Shown here: one piece after another, positions 1 to 13,178 of the stretch
Position numbering within the stretch: position 1 is the stretch's first letter
How the letters are laid out: each line of letters opens with the position of its first letter
Assembly (NCBI RefSeq): GCF_003945595.2
Contig: NW_024104317.1
Span: 186,001 to 250,000, forward strand
Direction: 5' to 3'
Source of the DNA: Pipra filicauda
Lineage: Eukaryota > Chordata > Aves > Passeriformes > Pipridae
DNA length: 64,000 nt
Program-made: the position numbers and the translations under genes
Notes under the pieces: model-generated
The model's input: the letters and a program-made list of their open reading frames with translations, nothing else
Told to the model about the DNA's origin: nothing
Database searches by the model: none

Positions 1-3000
1 GAAAAAACATTCCCAAATACCTGAGAGTAGGCATAGTCACTACATTTCTCTTGAGGACAAGCACATTAGCCACCAAACACCCTTGTTGAAACAGGGACAA
101 GCAGAGGCATTTGCCCTGAAGGCACTTTCCATGCCACTGTATGTGTTCTGCAAGCCCATGGCACTGCAGCAGACAGTCACTGCAACTAACCTATCCCTGT
201 GACATCCTTTCCAGACCAAGAGTTAAGACAAAGACAGTTTCTAAAGCAGAGGGGAGTACTAGTCATCGCCCTATTTTTGCACATTCCAGAAACAAAGTGA
301 CCTTCAGTTGGGATAAATCAGCACAGCCACACTGATTGCTTTGACTGATGTCAATAACTTTACTGATTACTTCACACCTGATAAAGTGTTTCAAAAACGA
401 GTAATTCCCTTGTTGTTGATCACAAAGTTTACTAGGGAACAGCTTGGCAGCTCCTCGCAAGCACAGTGTTGTGGGTTCTTGCCAGTTTATCCCTATGCTG
501 CCTCACATTCTCCATAGTTAAAAAGCCATTACATCATCGGCGTGCAAAGAAGGCAAATGGCTTGCAAATATAAAATGGCAGTGGGACTTCTCCCATAGCA
601 GGTGTACGTTAAAATGAAAAATTACTATAAAACTGAGAAAGGTAAACACCTGGTTTTTGGTGTTCATTTTAGAGTCCCTTCAAAATAGAAAAGAAATGGG
701 AGAGTTACACCCCTTATTTCTAAGGGTCTGGAAAATAAGAAATTTGAGTGAACATAAGAAAATATGAAATTAAAATACTTCTAACCTTAGACAATTTCAG
801 TATCTCCACAATCTGCAAGACACCACTCTCTAACAGTTCTGTTTCATGCCAACAGTATTCACTTCAAAGGATATAATCACCAGAAAGGCAACTTTGTCTT
901 CTGTAAAGATTTCCCCACGTGCCATTAGCGCAGCAGTGCTTTCAAACCCTCTCACTGAATTCAAAACAACTTGAAACACCGTGGTGGACACTGCACTCTA
1001 TCTTGTGCAAATCAGGGAAGGGAAGAAGCTTATTTACTGATTAGCAATTCCTCAGTAATAGTGGTGGGGAGGGAGAACCTGCCTACAAAAATGTTAGCTG
1101 TTTGGAAATATCAGCCTGTCTATAAACAGATGGCTACTCCTCACGGGATACTGTCCTCTCCAGGAATGCTGCACTAAATTCTGAACCTCTTCCAATGCAT
1201 CCCTGAGCAGGCTGTGTTCCTAGCAAAGGTGAGGAAAGTTAGAAATGGAATGAAGCCAATCTGTGCATATAAAAGCTCTAAATTCATTACTCTCAATTAA
1301 AATGAATGAGGATAAGGACCGCTTCCAAGTACATCAATCAAAGAAAGTATTTGCTGCAGGAAAACAGAAGACACTGGTGTATACACGAAGGAATTTATTC
1401 CCATATTAACAAAATGTGTGCAGGCAAATGTACACAAAACTGGCAGTTTATTTTTCACTCGAGAAGTTGCAACTATCTAGGAATGATGGGTTAAATATCC
1501 AGAGTTATCTATTTTTATCTTTTTTAAAGCCTGTTTCTTAAAGAATACTTGTATGCCCGCACACCTGATTTTGCAAAAAAATAAGAAGGTAACTCAAACC
1601 AGAATATTTCGTGCCATATAAATAGGTATATGATGCTTAGTAAACAAATATAGATTTGCCTCCAGATTAATTTGTTCTGTTAACTGTTCTATTAACTTCG
1701 GGGCATGGGAACTGCCATTAACTCTTTCTGAAATCAACAGCCTGAGAAACTGCTGAGCACTGCAGAATTAGCTCTTAAAAGGAAAAAAAAATCCTCAAAC
1801 AAAAACTAATGCTTCTTATTGTTGACAAAAATACAGTCCTTTACCATAGTGGTGTGTTTCTCACTGTGGTTTTGCTTTGGGTTTTGGTGTTTGGTTTTTT
1901 TTCTCCATTGGCTGCAGTATGAACAAAGCTGAGGTTTGCAGCAACAGAAATAGCTATAAACTGAGTAAGAATAGGGTGGTTAATTTATTTTTTTTTGTGG
2001 CTGTTAGATGCTCGTTATTGAAGACATACCATCAACATGTGTGTTCTTCATCTACTCTAAAGAATCTATTCAGTCGAAATCACTTACAAATGTACCTTTG
2101 CCTGCAACTTTTGCAAGTTTATCTCCATGAGAGTCTGAGAATGCTGAGATAGCCCAGTACCTACCATACACTAAAAATGTTGCAACCTATTATCACAGCA
2201 ATAGAACTTCAGAAATTAGGAGATCAAGGAGAATTGAAGAGGGAATGATAAAGATGGACTATGGACTTGAAGCACTTGTGTAGGAATTTGGAAAAGAAGG
2301 ACATAAGCCACTTGGTTTCTGTCTCAGTTTAGCTTATGGTCCACTTCGAAAGCAGTATTGGGAATCCATGTTCATTATTTGTAAGTGAGTAACTGATGTT
2401 TCTTTATGCAGGAGGAATACAGAATCAAGACTTCCATTAATGCAGATATGTCAGGAGCTTCATTTTTAAGGCTATAATTTCATCAACCTATACCACAAAG
2501 CTCAGTTCATTTCATTAGGTGTGGCAAAAAGGGACAACCTACATGCCTGCAATTGGGCTTATAGAAAAAAATCTGAAGAAGTAGCTGTGATGCATCAAAA
2601 TAAACCAAGAGCCTTTCTCAACCCTGAACAATGCATGTAATCCTACTCTGGATGAAAACCTCTTAGTGCTCGTAAGGGATGATTATCAGCTTTAGAGAAG
2701 TTAGAACTTGACCTGCATCTCAGCACAAGGATTTTAGATTCTCCCAGGATGACTTTCAGTATAGGCTCTATTTTTAGGGTCAAATAAGTAGCCACCTTTG
2801 GCAGGTCATAATACTGTCAGAAACTAAGAATGCATGACATTTTCTCACACTAACATCCTCACAGGATAGCTCTTGTTGGACAGGGTTGGCACAAGATTTG
2901 TGGAACAGAATGAACAAAACTGAAAATAATCTATGGCCACGGTAGCAAAGGGCTGAGAAGGAAGTATGGGCGATAACAACATTGTACCTAAGCTAATTAG

Positions 3001-5060
3001 GGCCAGGGAAGCTGGAGCTAAAGGTGACGTGTCTCCCACCTTCACAAGTTTGTTGATGTTTCAGGAAAACTGTGCCTCCAGCTGCTGACATACACACTGT
3101 ACAAGCACAGCCCATTTGCAGACTGGAAGCCCCAGCTGCCCTTGTGTTTGTACTTCCAAGCTTTTTTCACGAGGGCAGGCGGGATATGTCATGAGCATCC
3201 ATCCCATTCACTCTGTAGAACGCTTACAGCTATGCTATGCAGGTCTCATTTTTCTGTCTGGCACTCCACTGGATTTGTGATGGGAAATTTATTGGTGGGA
3301 GCCATAAACATACACACAGACAACTGAAATGAGCAGTTGTACATTGACTGCACTGAGCATCAGAGCAGGAAGAGCTGCTTCTTCAAACTGTGGTGTAAGG
3401 CTTTCTTATCTACAGGAATTGACAGGACTCCAAAAGTCATCACACAACTATGACCAAAAATCTCACAAAAAGAGAGTTAACTCTCAGTGGTATCCCTGCT
3501 AGGATGGATACCAGTGTACCAGGAGAAACTGATTCTATCAGAAAAAAAAAGGAAAATTAAAAATGAGGAGAGCAAAGGAAAAGAGAAGATGCAAAAGTAT
3601 AAGAGAAGGCCATTACAGAAACGCTCCCTGAGATAGGAAACAATATTCCTTAAAAAACCTCAGGAATTTCAACAATATAAACTCATTTTATTATCTATAT
3701 ACCATCTAAGCTCTTCTAAAAATTCAGTCCTGTAATAAAATACAATAAAAACCTAGACAGAAGTCATAAAGAGATTTATAAGAAAAAGAGGCGGTACATG
3801 AGATCTTTAATGCAGCAACAGAAGCTATCTCCCCTATGGCCATTTTTAGCATAAATGTAACTATATATATTTCTTGTAGTACCACAGGTCTCATTAACAG
3901 CTGTTCAGGTAGAGCTGTGAATTGAGCCATACGGAGCATATACCAGAGGGTAGAGTTTAAAGATAAAGACTTCCAGAACTGTGAATAATTTAAGACACAA
4001 TGCTATGCACCAAACTCCCCAAATTCAATTTGTCAGGGAACATACAACTCACTAAAACATCTTTGAGGTAGTACTGAGATTTGTATGATAGTTTGGGTCT
4101 GACACAGTAATTAAAACTAAAAAGGCTCTGCACCAGCTTTTGCATTTGATTTAAGGCTTGGATCCAGGAGATTAATTTCAGTTCCTAAACACAAGCTTCT
4201 TTTGTCATAGGAATAAGCTACTGCATCACTTTCTATCCAGGTCTACATCAGTAATAGGAAACTATATTTATATCCTTCCTCCTCCCACATTAGAAGCAAC
4301 TGGTGACAGCTCAAACAAGCACCAAGATTCATTAGCAATACCCTCAGTCTCCTGCACTCCTACCTCACACCTCACACTACAGAGCTCAAGTCTTCACTGG
4401 GACTGTTAAGTGCTACAGAGATATAAATAGCATCTTACAATAGCACCATAATTAAAACACATATGTTTAAGAACAAGCATACTTCCTGAAACTGGGGACT
4501 GAAAGAGTCCTTCATTAACTCATTTACAGTTTTTTCCTATCCACCAAAAAAATTCACCAGTTAGTCCCGGTGGACTTTTCAAAGTTGATTTAATGGCAGA
4601 GCCCTTTTGGGGAACTCTTAAGAGAATTCACTTATTCACTCATGGAATATTTACTTTGATAAGTACCAGTACTTCATACATACATCCTCCATAATATATT
4701 TTCTCATAAAACTCTCAAACATATAACCCATTCATGCCCTTGGCCACATTATCTTGAATTAGGATATGCACATATACACTGCTCTGTATGAAGTTACTGT
4801 TTCACCATGACTGGACATACGTAGTAATACTGACATTAAACGAACTTTTCTGTTCCAAATAAACATAAGCATCTTGGCAACATTGCTTAAGCAAAATAAA
4901 GAGTGGATGGAAGCTGCAAGACAATTCTCACAATGTGACTGTATTTGATGCCATAAAGGTACGGGAACACTAGATGGCAATAACTACTGCGCACGTATCT
5001 TTAAATAGAAATTTACTTTTATTCCTGTTACAATATCATCTATTGTGCACCTTCTAAGAC
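1..5060. other. Gene-free AT-rich single-copy DNA
   Basis: No open frame here exceeds about 91 codons, and none shows a recognisable domain or codon pattern. The stretch is AT-rich and CpG-poor, as expected for vertebrate intergenic or intronic DNA. A purine-rich run lies at about 3541-3610. I see no transposon, RNA gene or promoter. Ancient repeats too diverged to recognise by eye could be present. Confidence 0.7.
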
Positions 5061-5090
5061 AATATTACTTAGAGGACATCACTAAAAAAC

Positions 5091-5110
5091 CCACAAACAA
5101 ACAAACAAAA
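5091..5110 (+). repeat. CAAA-rich simple repeat
   Basis: Short run of CAAA units, continuing into an A-rich and then a C-rich tract. A similar CAAA-type run sits nearby at about 5465-5485. Confidence 0.7.
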
Positions 5111-5112
5111 AA

Positions 5113-5130
5113 CCCCTCCCACTCCCCCCC
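5113..5130 (-). other. Potential G-quadruplex motif
   Basis: The plus strand reads C4-T-C3-ACT-C7. On the minus strand this supplies four runs of three or more G with loops of 3, 1 and 1 nt, meeting the usual G3+N1-7 rule. About 15 bp downstream the plus strand has a single telomere-like GGGTTAGGG. Folding in vivo is inferred only. Confidence 0.55.
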
Positions 5131-6165
5131 AAAAATACAGCTGTGGGTTAGGGTTTTGGTTTCTTTTTCTTTTTTTAAACCAAGCCAGACTTCCTCAAAG
5201 AATTAGTCTTCAATTCATGTTTCTACATTATTTTACAGTAAACTCTACTTCAGTTTGGATCAAGTTGGTGTCTTTGTTATAAGATGCAAAAGTTACCATA
5301 CTACAACTGACAAAAAGTGAAATATTTCTAAAGAATTCTCATTCCTAATTGAATATTTATTTTAGCTTTTGCCACATCAAGTAAATGCATAGAATACACA
5401 AACATCACAAAATAATCATACTTAATCATTAGGACAATACCCTGTAAGGGCATTAATAATAATAAAAAAACAAACAAACAAAAAACAACACAAACCTTTG
5501 CGATCTTTTTATTCATCATCAGGATATCCAATAGACTTCCTGAGTATCAGGTAATTAAGTTGATTTAGGAATCTGTACTAAAAGTTTGGGTAATTCAAAA
5601 TCCCACAGCAAACTACTCAAAGAACTATGATTAAACTACCACTGTCACGAAAACTAGAAAACTCTCCAAGTTGGCTTGTAACATAGAAACAGTAAAATGC
5701 AGAAACTCTTATCACTGTAGTGAGAAATGTCTCCCCAAGTCAGATAACTGCTATTTGCACACTGACAGTATTTAGGAAGCCTGGCCATGGATTAGGGTCA
5801 TGCAGGAAGCTCTGTCCAGCCACCAAAGGAGAAGCCTCTGCCCAACAGACCTTATAACCTACCACTAAGGTTAATGTTTATCTTGTTTGGCTTCAGCTGT
5901 TTCAAGTGATCAGTTAGAGCTGTTCACTTGTCTAGTCCAAGTTGTTCCAGCTCTTTCTGAAGAGCATTTCCAGAGAGTGATTTCACTCAGTGCCTGGAAG
6001 AGCCAGGTTAGGGTTACCTATTTTCCCCACAAAGGAAATTTAGATAAAGTTAAGGGTCTAAAGACTGCATACCTAGGCATGCATCTCACTCTAGTTTTTC
6101 CTGGAATATCCTCCAAGACCACAGTGACCAACTTTATAGTAAAACAGAGCTGGAAGGGCCAGTGT
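5131..6165. other. Gene-free stretch upstream of the CpG-island-like segment
   Basis: AT-rich single-copy DNA that becomes less AT-rich from about 5750 towards the CpG-dense segment. A frame open at 5887-6294 begins with TTG rather than ATG, has no recognisable domain, and runs into the CpG-rich DNA where stop codons are naturally rarer. I do not call it a gene. Confidence 0.6.
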
Positions 6166-6169
6166 AAGG

Positions 6170-6500
6170 CACTGGCGCTGGTTCTCCAGGGACACCGGCC
6201 ATGGCACAACCAGACCCCTTACAAACCACTCGGTCCGCGAGACAGTGCTCTCCATAACCGGGAAAGAACGGGACTCCGGAACCTAAAGGAATAAGGAACT
6301 CAGTAGCAAAGCAATCTGCGATACCATAGCCAAGGGTGCAGCGCCGGTGCCCGCCCGCCTCCAGCCATCGCAGTTCCAGGATTTCAGCAGGATCGGGATC
6401 GCTCCGCTCCCAACTGCTGCCTTACGGCGGCACCTGCTGGGCACAGCGGGCAGTGCAGCGGGAGCGGCGGGCACGGACACCCCCCCTACACACACATGCT
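6170..6500. promoter_or_regulatory. CpG-island-like segment, candidate promoter
   Basis: By eye I count about 25 CpG dinucleotides in roughly 330 bp, in a window where CpG is otherwise very rare. The densest part is about 6336-6465. A GC box (CCCGCCC, Sp1/KLF-type) lies at 6350-6356 and there is no evident TATA box. Unmethylated CpG islands in vertebrates usually mark promoters, often bidirectional and TATA-less. No convincing exon or strong GTRAGT donor adjoins it on either strand. It may serve a non-coding RNA, an alternative first exon, or an orphan island used as an enhancer. A GC-rich insertion is the alternative. Confidence 0.6.
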
Positions 6501-6515
6501 GCGGAAGATGTTACC

Positions 6516-6593
6516 ATGGCTTTCAGAACAGAATGTGTCAGCCCAGAAATCACCCCTGAAGTTTTCGGCTTCCGAAAAATTAGATTAATTTGA
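6516..6593 (+). other. Short ORF with strong Kozak context (25 codons)
   Basis: The first ATG after the CpG-dense segment in this frame sits in ACCATGG, a near-ideal Kozak context, and opens 25 codons ending in TGA. The frame is also open upstream without an ATG. The peptide starts MAFRTECVSP and matches no family I know. I record it only because of its position; chance is the likelier explanation. Confidence 0.15.
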
Positions 6594-7250
6594 AACTTGC
6601 AGAATTTCCTGAGAAAATACAGATGATACTCTACTTTCTACGCTGGTCTACCTCAAATCAGGTAGTTTTCTTGCCTACCTCAACAATGAAGAACATGTTA
6701 AAGACTGCAGCCATTCTCTAGCCCCTACAAAGCAAAGGCTAGGATAATCATGGAACTTATGATTAAGGAAAACTCTCAGTCAGATACAGTGATTAAACAT
6801 GTATGTAACACCCCTATTGAAAAAAATGATCAGTTTAAATATAAGGCTATGTGTTTTCTAGCCACCTATAGCTGTGTGCATTAATGTTTATAGCCAGTTA
6901 CCTCAGAATTTAATAAACTCAGGAGCTCAGCTCAACAAGGCCTGATGAACTTTCTGAGCTCAGAATCTCCAAGCAGACACTTCCACTGTCACCTGATTTC
7001 TGCAGGAACTCTCCTGTCTCCCTGATGCACCACAACATACTTTCTCACGTACAACCCTGAGCACAAACCTTCCCATGTGATGTGACAGGGAAGGGAAGTT
7101 CAAGCTAACCTTACCCTTTCAGGAAAACATTAAGCTCATAAGGTGTGATTTTGTTTTTCCAGACAGTAAATTATAAGAACCCATTAAAACTCATCACTTT
7201 CAGTTGATGCTCTTCTCTTCTAAGAGAGCCAGCAAAAACAAACATGGAAG

Positions 7251-7269
7251 AAAACAAACAAACAAACAA
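7251..7269 (+). repeat. AAAC simple repeat
   Basis: About four to five tandem AAAC units followed by a GA-rich stretch. Confidence 0.7.
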
Positions 7270-8197
7270 GAGAGAGGAAAAAAAACTTCACTGGTCTGTT
7301 TGCCAAACTATTTTTCCAATCATGGAAAAATTCTGTTCATTCCCTCACACAACCCAAAAGCACCCCAACCAGGTCTATATTAGACACAAAACAGACATCT
7401 AGATTGCAGTCTATAAAACAAAGTTTCACAGTTGGTCAATAACTCAAAAAGAGGAGATTAGCACAAATATTATATTACTGTTTTGACAAAATTTTTGTCT
7501 GCCTGCCAGTAATACAGACCTAGAAAAAGATTACAAGAAAATAAATAAACACTACAGAAATAAAGATATACTTGAGTAAACACATGCAAAAATGTATTGT
7601 ACATTTGTTACATATGTTGCATGCAGATGTTAGAACCCCAACAAGTCTAATTTGAGAAGTCTGTTGCAGTCCCATGCAGCTGAGTTCACACACAGGACAG
7701 AGACCTCATCAGACATAAGATCCTTCACAATGGGATGAGGGTTTGGGGCTTTCCTGGTGCCTCAGCGCCTGGTTGGTAGAGAATGAACCATTCAGACCAA
7801 TTAAGGACTGTGGCAATGGCACTGACAGTTTGCACCTTTCTATGTCTGTGTATTCAGATCCAAACCTACCTTTTACAAGGAAAATATTTTTCTGCTAACT
7901 CAGTCTAGGTCTGAAAGTCTGCTGGGATTGCCACCACCACAGTGAAAGTGAGGTTAACAATCCTTATATTATCAGTAAGGGAAACTAGCTCTCCTTCAGT
8001 ACCTATAGATTTTGCAGTCTGAAAGAAATTATAAAGCAATATATTTAAGTACATGGACAGAGGAAAATAGGTGGTTATCAGAATACAAGTGTGGAACTTT
8101 CTTGACCTAAATTTGCTATCTCACAAGGATTACAGAAACAAACAACAGGGAAAATATTTTTTATCTCTGTATTTCCTTATATGTGACATCAGTAACA

Positions 8198-8218
8198 GTG
8201 ATCTGTTAAACAGATCAC
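8198..8218. repeat. Perfect inverted repeat, 10-bp arms
   Basis: GTGATCTGTT and AACAGATCAC flank a single A, forming a perfect palindrome of 21 nt. Too short for a precursor microRNA. It could be a dimeric protein-binding site or chance. Confidence 0.6.
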
Positions 8219-9017
8219 AACAAACAAACAGATAAAATAAGAAATGTGACAGCAAGAATAACTGTAAATTCCGGAGCTCCAATATTGCTCACATCTGCAG
8301 AAGGAACTCTAATGAAGCATTTGCCATTGACTTCTCTTACAAAAGAACTTTACATCACTATTCTTACTTTCAAAATTTTCTCTCCAGAAAATGATGTTGC
8401 TCAGAGAAAGCAAACAATTTTTCTAATGATCAGAGACAGAAATTCTCCCACTAAATCACCATGAAAGGCATCTCTCCTCAGAACTTCTTCTTGTAAATTG
8501 TCAAATCAGGTGAGACAAGATGGTGGAGGAAAGGTATGAAATTAATCTGGAAACACAGAATGATACTGCCATTCACAGACAACCAAATCCTTTTCAGCTG
8601 AGGGGAGAGAATCTTAAAAAAAAGATATTCCAGACGAGGAAGGTTGGCTTTATATCTCTCTCTCCTAGGTCTTCACTATGTTGTCAGAAGGGGCAAAGAC
8701 ACCTCTGGGAAAAACTGCTGGGACAAAGCTTGACAGTTTAACCTTTTCCCTGTATTTTTGATTTCTTGGTTTACCTATAGCATGTCTGTATTTACAGTAA
8801 TAGCACCACTTTACAGGCACTGGCTTAGGAAGCATGTCTCAGTATTTCCTAAGCACAGAAAATGTCTCCAAATTAAAGCTTCTCTCGATCAGGAAGCAGT
8901 TAAAATCCACTGCAAGTAAAGCATCGCTGAGCAGCAGGCAGTGCTGGCGAGCACAATGGAACCGAGACCAGAGCATGCACCTCACTATCTGTCAACTACC
9001 CTTTCTAGCATCAGACT

Positions 9018-9080
9018 AAAGAGACCCACTGAAGTCAATGAAAAGGTTTCCATGGAAATCAATGAGGTCTCAGTAAGGCT
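9018..9080. repeat. Copy of an old dispersed palindromic motif
   Basis: The segment has the form CCCACTGAAGTCAATG, then a central palindrome TTTCCATGGAAA (9047-9058), then TCAATGAGGTCT. From memory, a motif of the type CCCATTGAAGTCAATGG, often followed by its inverse, recurs widely in sauropsid genomes. I cannot name the family with certainty. A second copy lies near 29485. Confidence 0.45.
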
Positions 9081-12000
9081 GTAAAGATGCATCATTAATT
9101 TTTTCAGCCTCGCTTTCACACACATCCATTCCCTCTCTAATATCAGTTCTTATACTATTTATATAACTCAGGATCTAATCAAGACGTGTACTCCTACTTG
9201 CTGGGAGCTGAAAAGATCATGCTGATTTGTTACTTCTCTTTTAATATTTAGGAGGTACCCAGTTACACTGGGGACATAGGCTCCATGAAAGCCTGTACAG
9301 CGGTGTTGAGAAGTACCTCGGACATCAGTACACAAGAACTTTTACATCTAAAGAGCTATTACATAGTTGTGAAAGCAAAAATTACTTAAAACCTAGCTAA
9401 GAAGTATTTAAATATTGCAAGCACTGTATTATTAATGCCCAGAGTGAGACCTAATTTTTTGTTGGCTAACATAAATCTCATTGACAAACAAAAAAGAATT
9501 ATGTGTCTTTAGACATCATCTAAGCATTATATAATTTAAAATCTATTTAAAATCTCCTCTCTTTTCAACCTACAATACTGTTTTGATAAAAAAAAGTTTC
9601 TCAGACAAATGTCCTTAAAGCCGTTGGTTTATTGCTTCTGCTTCTTTTTTAATTCACAGTTGCTAGTCTATATAAAATAGAGTTGAAAAGCATGGAAATT
9701 AGTAACTGCAGAAGCTGTGAGATACTAATGACATTGTATTTCACAAGACTAAAATGTGGGCAACAGAGACTATATTAGTATTGCAAAGCACAGCACAAAG
9801 TACAAGAAAAGATTTTAAATTATTTACCTTTCTACTTCAGCACAAATGTCCTATAGCCAATTATCATGAGATATTGCCTAGAAATTAACCAGTCATCTTG
9901 TGTTTCTATCTCCAGATTTACAATTAGTAATGCTATTAATGTGGATCCTGTACTTAGCATCACTAATTACACTGCTATGAACTAATGGTGTTAAAAATAG
10001 CAATAGCCATCAACTACCAATTAATGCTTAATGAGAGCGTATAAACCCTGGCATTGTAATGAATTTCCAAATTATTGTTTCTTGTGTGTCTCTTGAAATC
10101 ATACCAAAATGTGTGCAACCTATGGAGGCAGGCAGTGACTGAAACCACATTTATCACAACATTTTGAACAGGAACAATAGGAAAATATGTAAGGATTAGT
10201 CTACACCTTTCAGGCAAGTAAATAGTTAAATACGGATACACTTTTAAAGGTAACCTTTCACCTTCACAAAGGTGAAAAATATGGTGGTCATTGAGTTGTT
10301 TAACTGTTGGCACAGCAGGGCAAGAACCTAAAATGCCGCTAGGTTGTGAGTACTGTAAATAGCATTAATAAACTGTGTGCGTGTTGAGCTGATGTAGTAC
10401 AGAGTAACACCCACTTTTTCCACATCCAAACAGATTTCATTCTTTGAAAGACTATGGTAGGCAAGACAGAAAAGAATTCCCACCGCCTGCATCACAAAAT
10501 ATAGCAGGTGCTGTTTACTTCAGCAACTTTCAGAAGCACAAGGTAGGATGCATTTGAGTCATAAAACCTGGATCTGTTGTGTCTTGGTGGAAGGAAACAA
10601 AGGTCCACTACATATCTGGTCTTTGGGACTCAATATAAGACCTGGATGCATAGAGGGTTGAAAGGTAAAGGCAGAGAAAACAAAGGAAAACAGTAGGCAG
10701 GAACAAGAAGAAAGAATATTGAAAACAAATGAGAAATTCTGATTAGCTGGGAGAGTCAAAAGAGATCCTTGTTTAGCAGTGCAAACTAAACCAGATAACA
10801 CTGAGACAGTGTTTGACGTAACCTTAAAATTGTGGATTTACTGCTGTTCCCTAAAAACAGACCCTCAGTGTAACTGGCATACTAACTGCAGTTAAAATGA
10901 AGCATTGCAAGCAACAACAGGTAAGAAAACACATACTGCTAAAAGAGGAAAGGTTTTCTTTCTGGGAAGGAGCCAGCTGGATAAAACCACTAGAATGAAA
11001 GACAACCCTGGGGACCAAATACCTGCAACAAGGGAATCACCTTTAATGCAAACTTAATCCTTAATATCATCCCTAATGGAAACTTTAAGAGCCTGGAGAG
11101 ATGAAATGAGTGCCAGAGCAGTGACTGCAGTGAAGGGCAGAGGGAGCACAAAATTAAACTGCTTTCCTGACCCAAAAATGTAAGAACAAGCATAGGATAA
11201 AGGAGGGAAAGAACAAATGCACTGCAGTCATCGCCAACCTGACCAGCCCTAGACTGTCACCAAGGAGCACAACAGATCCCTCCCTGCTGAGACACGAGGG
11301 CAAAGGAACCTGGGGAGCACATGGCTTGAGTTTTCCTGTGCTCTGCGCAGCAAATGCAGCCTGGGGACACCAAAAGCAGCTCTTCCCTTCATGAAGCAGT
11401 GTAGTGGGGAGATCCCATCTCACAGCTCCACATGGTGAGTGTACCCAGTGAGGGGAGCAGTCCAGGCAACGTTCTCCATCAGCACAAGCTTTCCCGGAGG
11501 ATACTCTTCCAAGCATTTTATTGTTCACCAGACAATGTAATTTTTCTCATCTTTGCTCAGTAAGCTCTGTGCACAGCTTTGATCAGAAATAAATCCCAGA
11601 AATTCCAGATATCTCCCAAGCTGTGCTATATCACGAACACATGCTGGGACAACTGTAAAAAGACAGCAGTTATCACTGGGAAGAAGCCCCATGTTTCTGG
11701 TTTTGTTTTGCATGTCTCTGCAAGGAAGAGGAGATACACAATTCCATACAAGGAATGCCTTACCTGTTGCTTACATTCCTGATTTACTTATGTCATAAAA
11801 TTAAGTAGCGGAAAACATTCTAAGCACAGGTGCATGGGAAGAATATTTTTGTCCACTAGATTTCACTTTTTTTCTCAAAATATTTTCTTCCTCCACACTG
11901 GGTCTTCACAGTGCTTTTCCCCCGAAGAAACAGGTTTACCACCAGAGCAAAGCAGGGTGGGAGACAAGATGACAAAATTAGAGGAGGCATTCCCCAGGGA

Positions 12001-12360
12001 GGCTGCGGGTCAGCACACTCAATGCTCCCTCCTCCTGTGAACAGAAAATGAATCCCCATCTCCTACATGGAACAGAAATGCTGTAGCCACCTTGCTACAC
12101 TCCCATTCAGACTCTGACCATCTTAGATCTGCGAAACCTTTTAAAAGGGAAACTTGAGATAGGTTTAGCGAATGAAAATTTTTTTTTGTCCTTCAATGAA
12201 TATCTATATGCTCTAATTGGAAAAGTTCATCTTCCATTTGCACTATTCACATTTCTCATACTGGAAAGAACTGCTGCTGCTGAACGTCAGGAAACATAAA
12301 AGAGCATTATAATTTATTTGTTTCTTGGGAGAAAAAAATCTTTATTTCAATGCATATACG

Positions 12361-12396
12361 CATAAATATATGTATAAATATATGTATAAATATAGG
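12361..12396 (+). repeat. 12-bp AT-rich minisatellite, three copies
   Basis: Three tandem units of the form TATAAATATATG, the first and last with small differences. The array is perfect enough to be polymorphic between individuals. Confidence 0.85.
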
Positions 12397-13178
12397 GGCT
12401 TACGGTTGGGATTTTCTTTTACTTTTAAGTCTGAGGCAGTAGAGCTTTGTTCAATCTTTTTTACTAGACACACTTATACAGTGGCCTCTTGTAGTATTCA
12501 AAGCTAATCAGCTTTTAACTACATCTCTTCTAGTTTCCCTACTAACAGAATACTGTCTCAGTATCCTAACAAACATCTGAACATTACATAATTATGGTCA
12601 GATTTTTCTGTCACTCAGCATTTAGCTGTAAGCAGGTCTTAAGAATAAGAGAGATCCTTTATACTAAGATTATTCTTGTAATTTCTCATCTTTCTCTGTC
12701 AACAATATCAAACTCCAAAGCGCTAGAGGTACTCTGGCACTGAAACAAACAATAAAAGTTTGGGGTTTTTTAATGGAAACCAACTACTTTTGATCTAAAA
12801 TTATTATAAAATATTGGAATTTAAATGTTTTCTTTTACCATGATCCTTCACAAGTTTTTGACCTAAACCAATCTTACTAATTCAATTCCACTCACTTCAA
12901 TTACTTCTCTGAAAATAGACATCTATGGACATTCAAATGCACTTTTCTGAGGTGATGTTTTGTATAAGACACTTAAATTTACTGCACTTTGAAAGATGCA
13001 GTCCTGATATCTTCAAGTCAGGCCCGAGAACTAAGAATTCTCATTCAAATCTGCAGCATCTCCATCTCTTTTCGCCAAAAGCATCAATCTACTGTGCCTC
13101 CGTGGTGGGAAAACACGCTCTATCTGATGTATTACAAAGGATTCAGAGCAGAACTGATAGTATACAGCTGGGATATTC

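Larger units (their letters stand above)
6600..12340. other. Gene-free AT-rich DNA
   Basis: Contains a short AAAC-rich repeat (7251-7269), a perfect hairpin (8198-8218), an old dispersed palindromic motif (about 9018-9080) and otherwise single-copy AT-rich DNA. A 124-codon minus-strand frame at 11154-11528 lies in a patch of higher GC and has no recognisable domain. No gene or RNA is supported. Confidence 0.65.

Noticed and set aside
5144..6017. Interstitial telomere repeat
   Set aside because: Only single TTAGGG units at two places, not an array.
5887..6294. 136-codon open frame entering the CpG-rich segment
   Set aside because: It starts with TTG, has no domain, and its length is explained by GC-rich DNA having fewer stops.
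11154..11528. 124-codon minus-strand frame
   Set aside because: Lies in a GC-raised patch, no recognisable domain, no splice or promoter signals.
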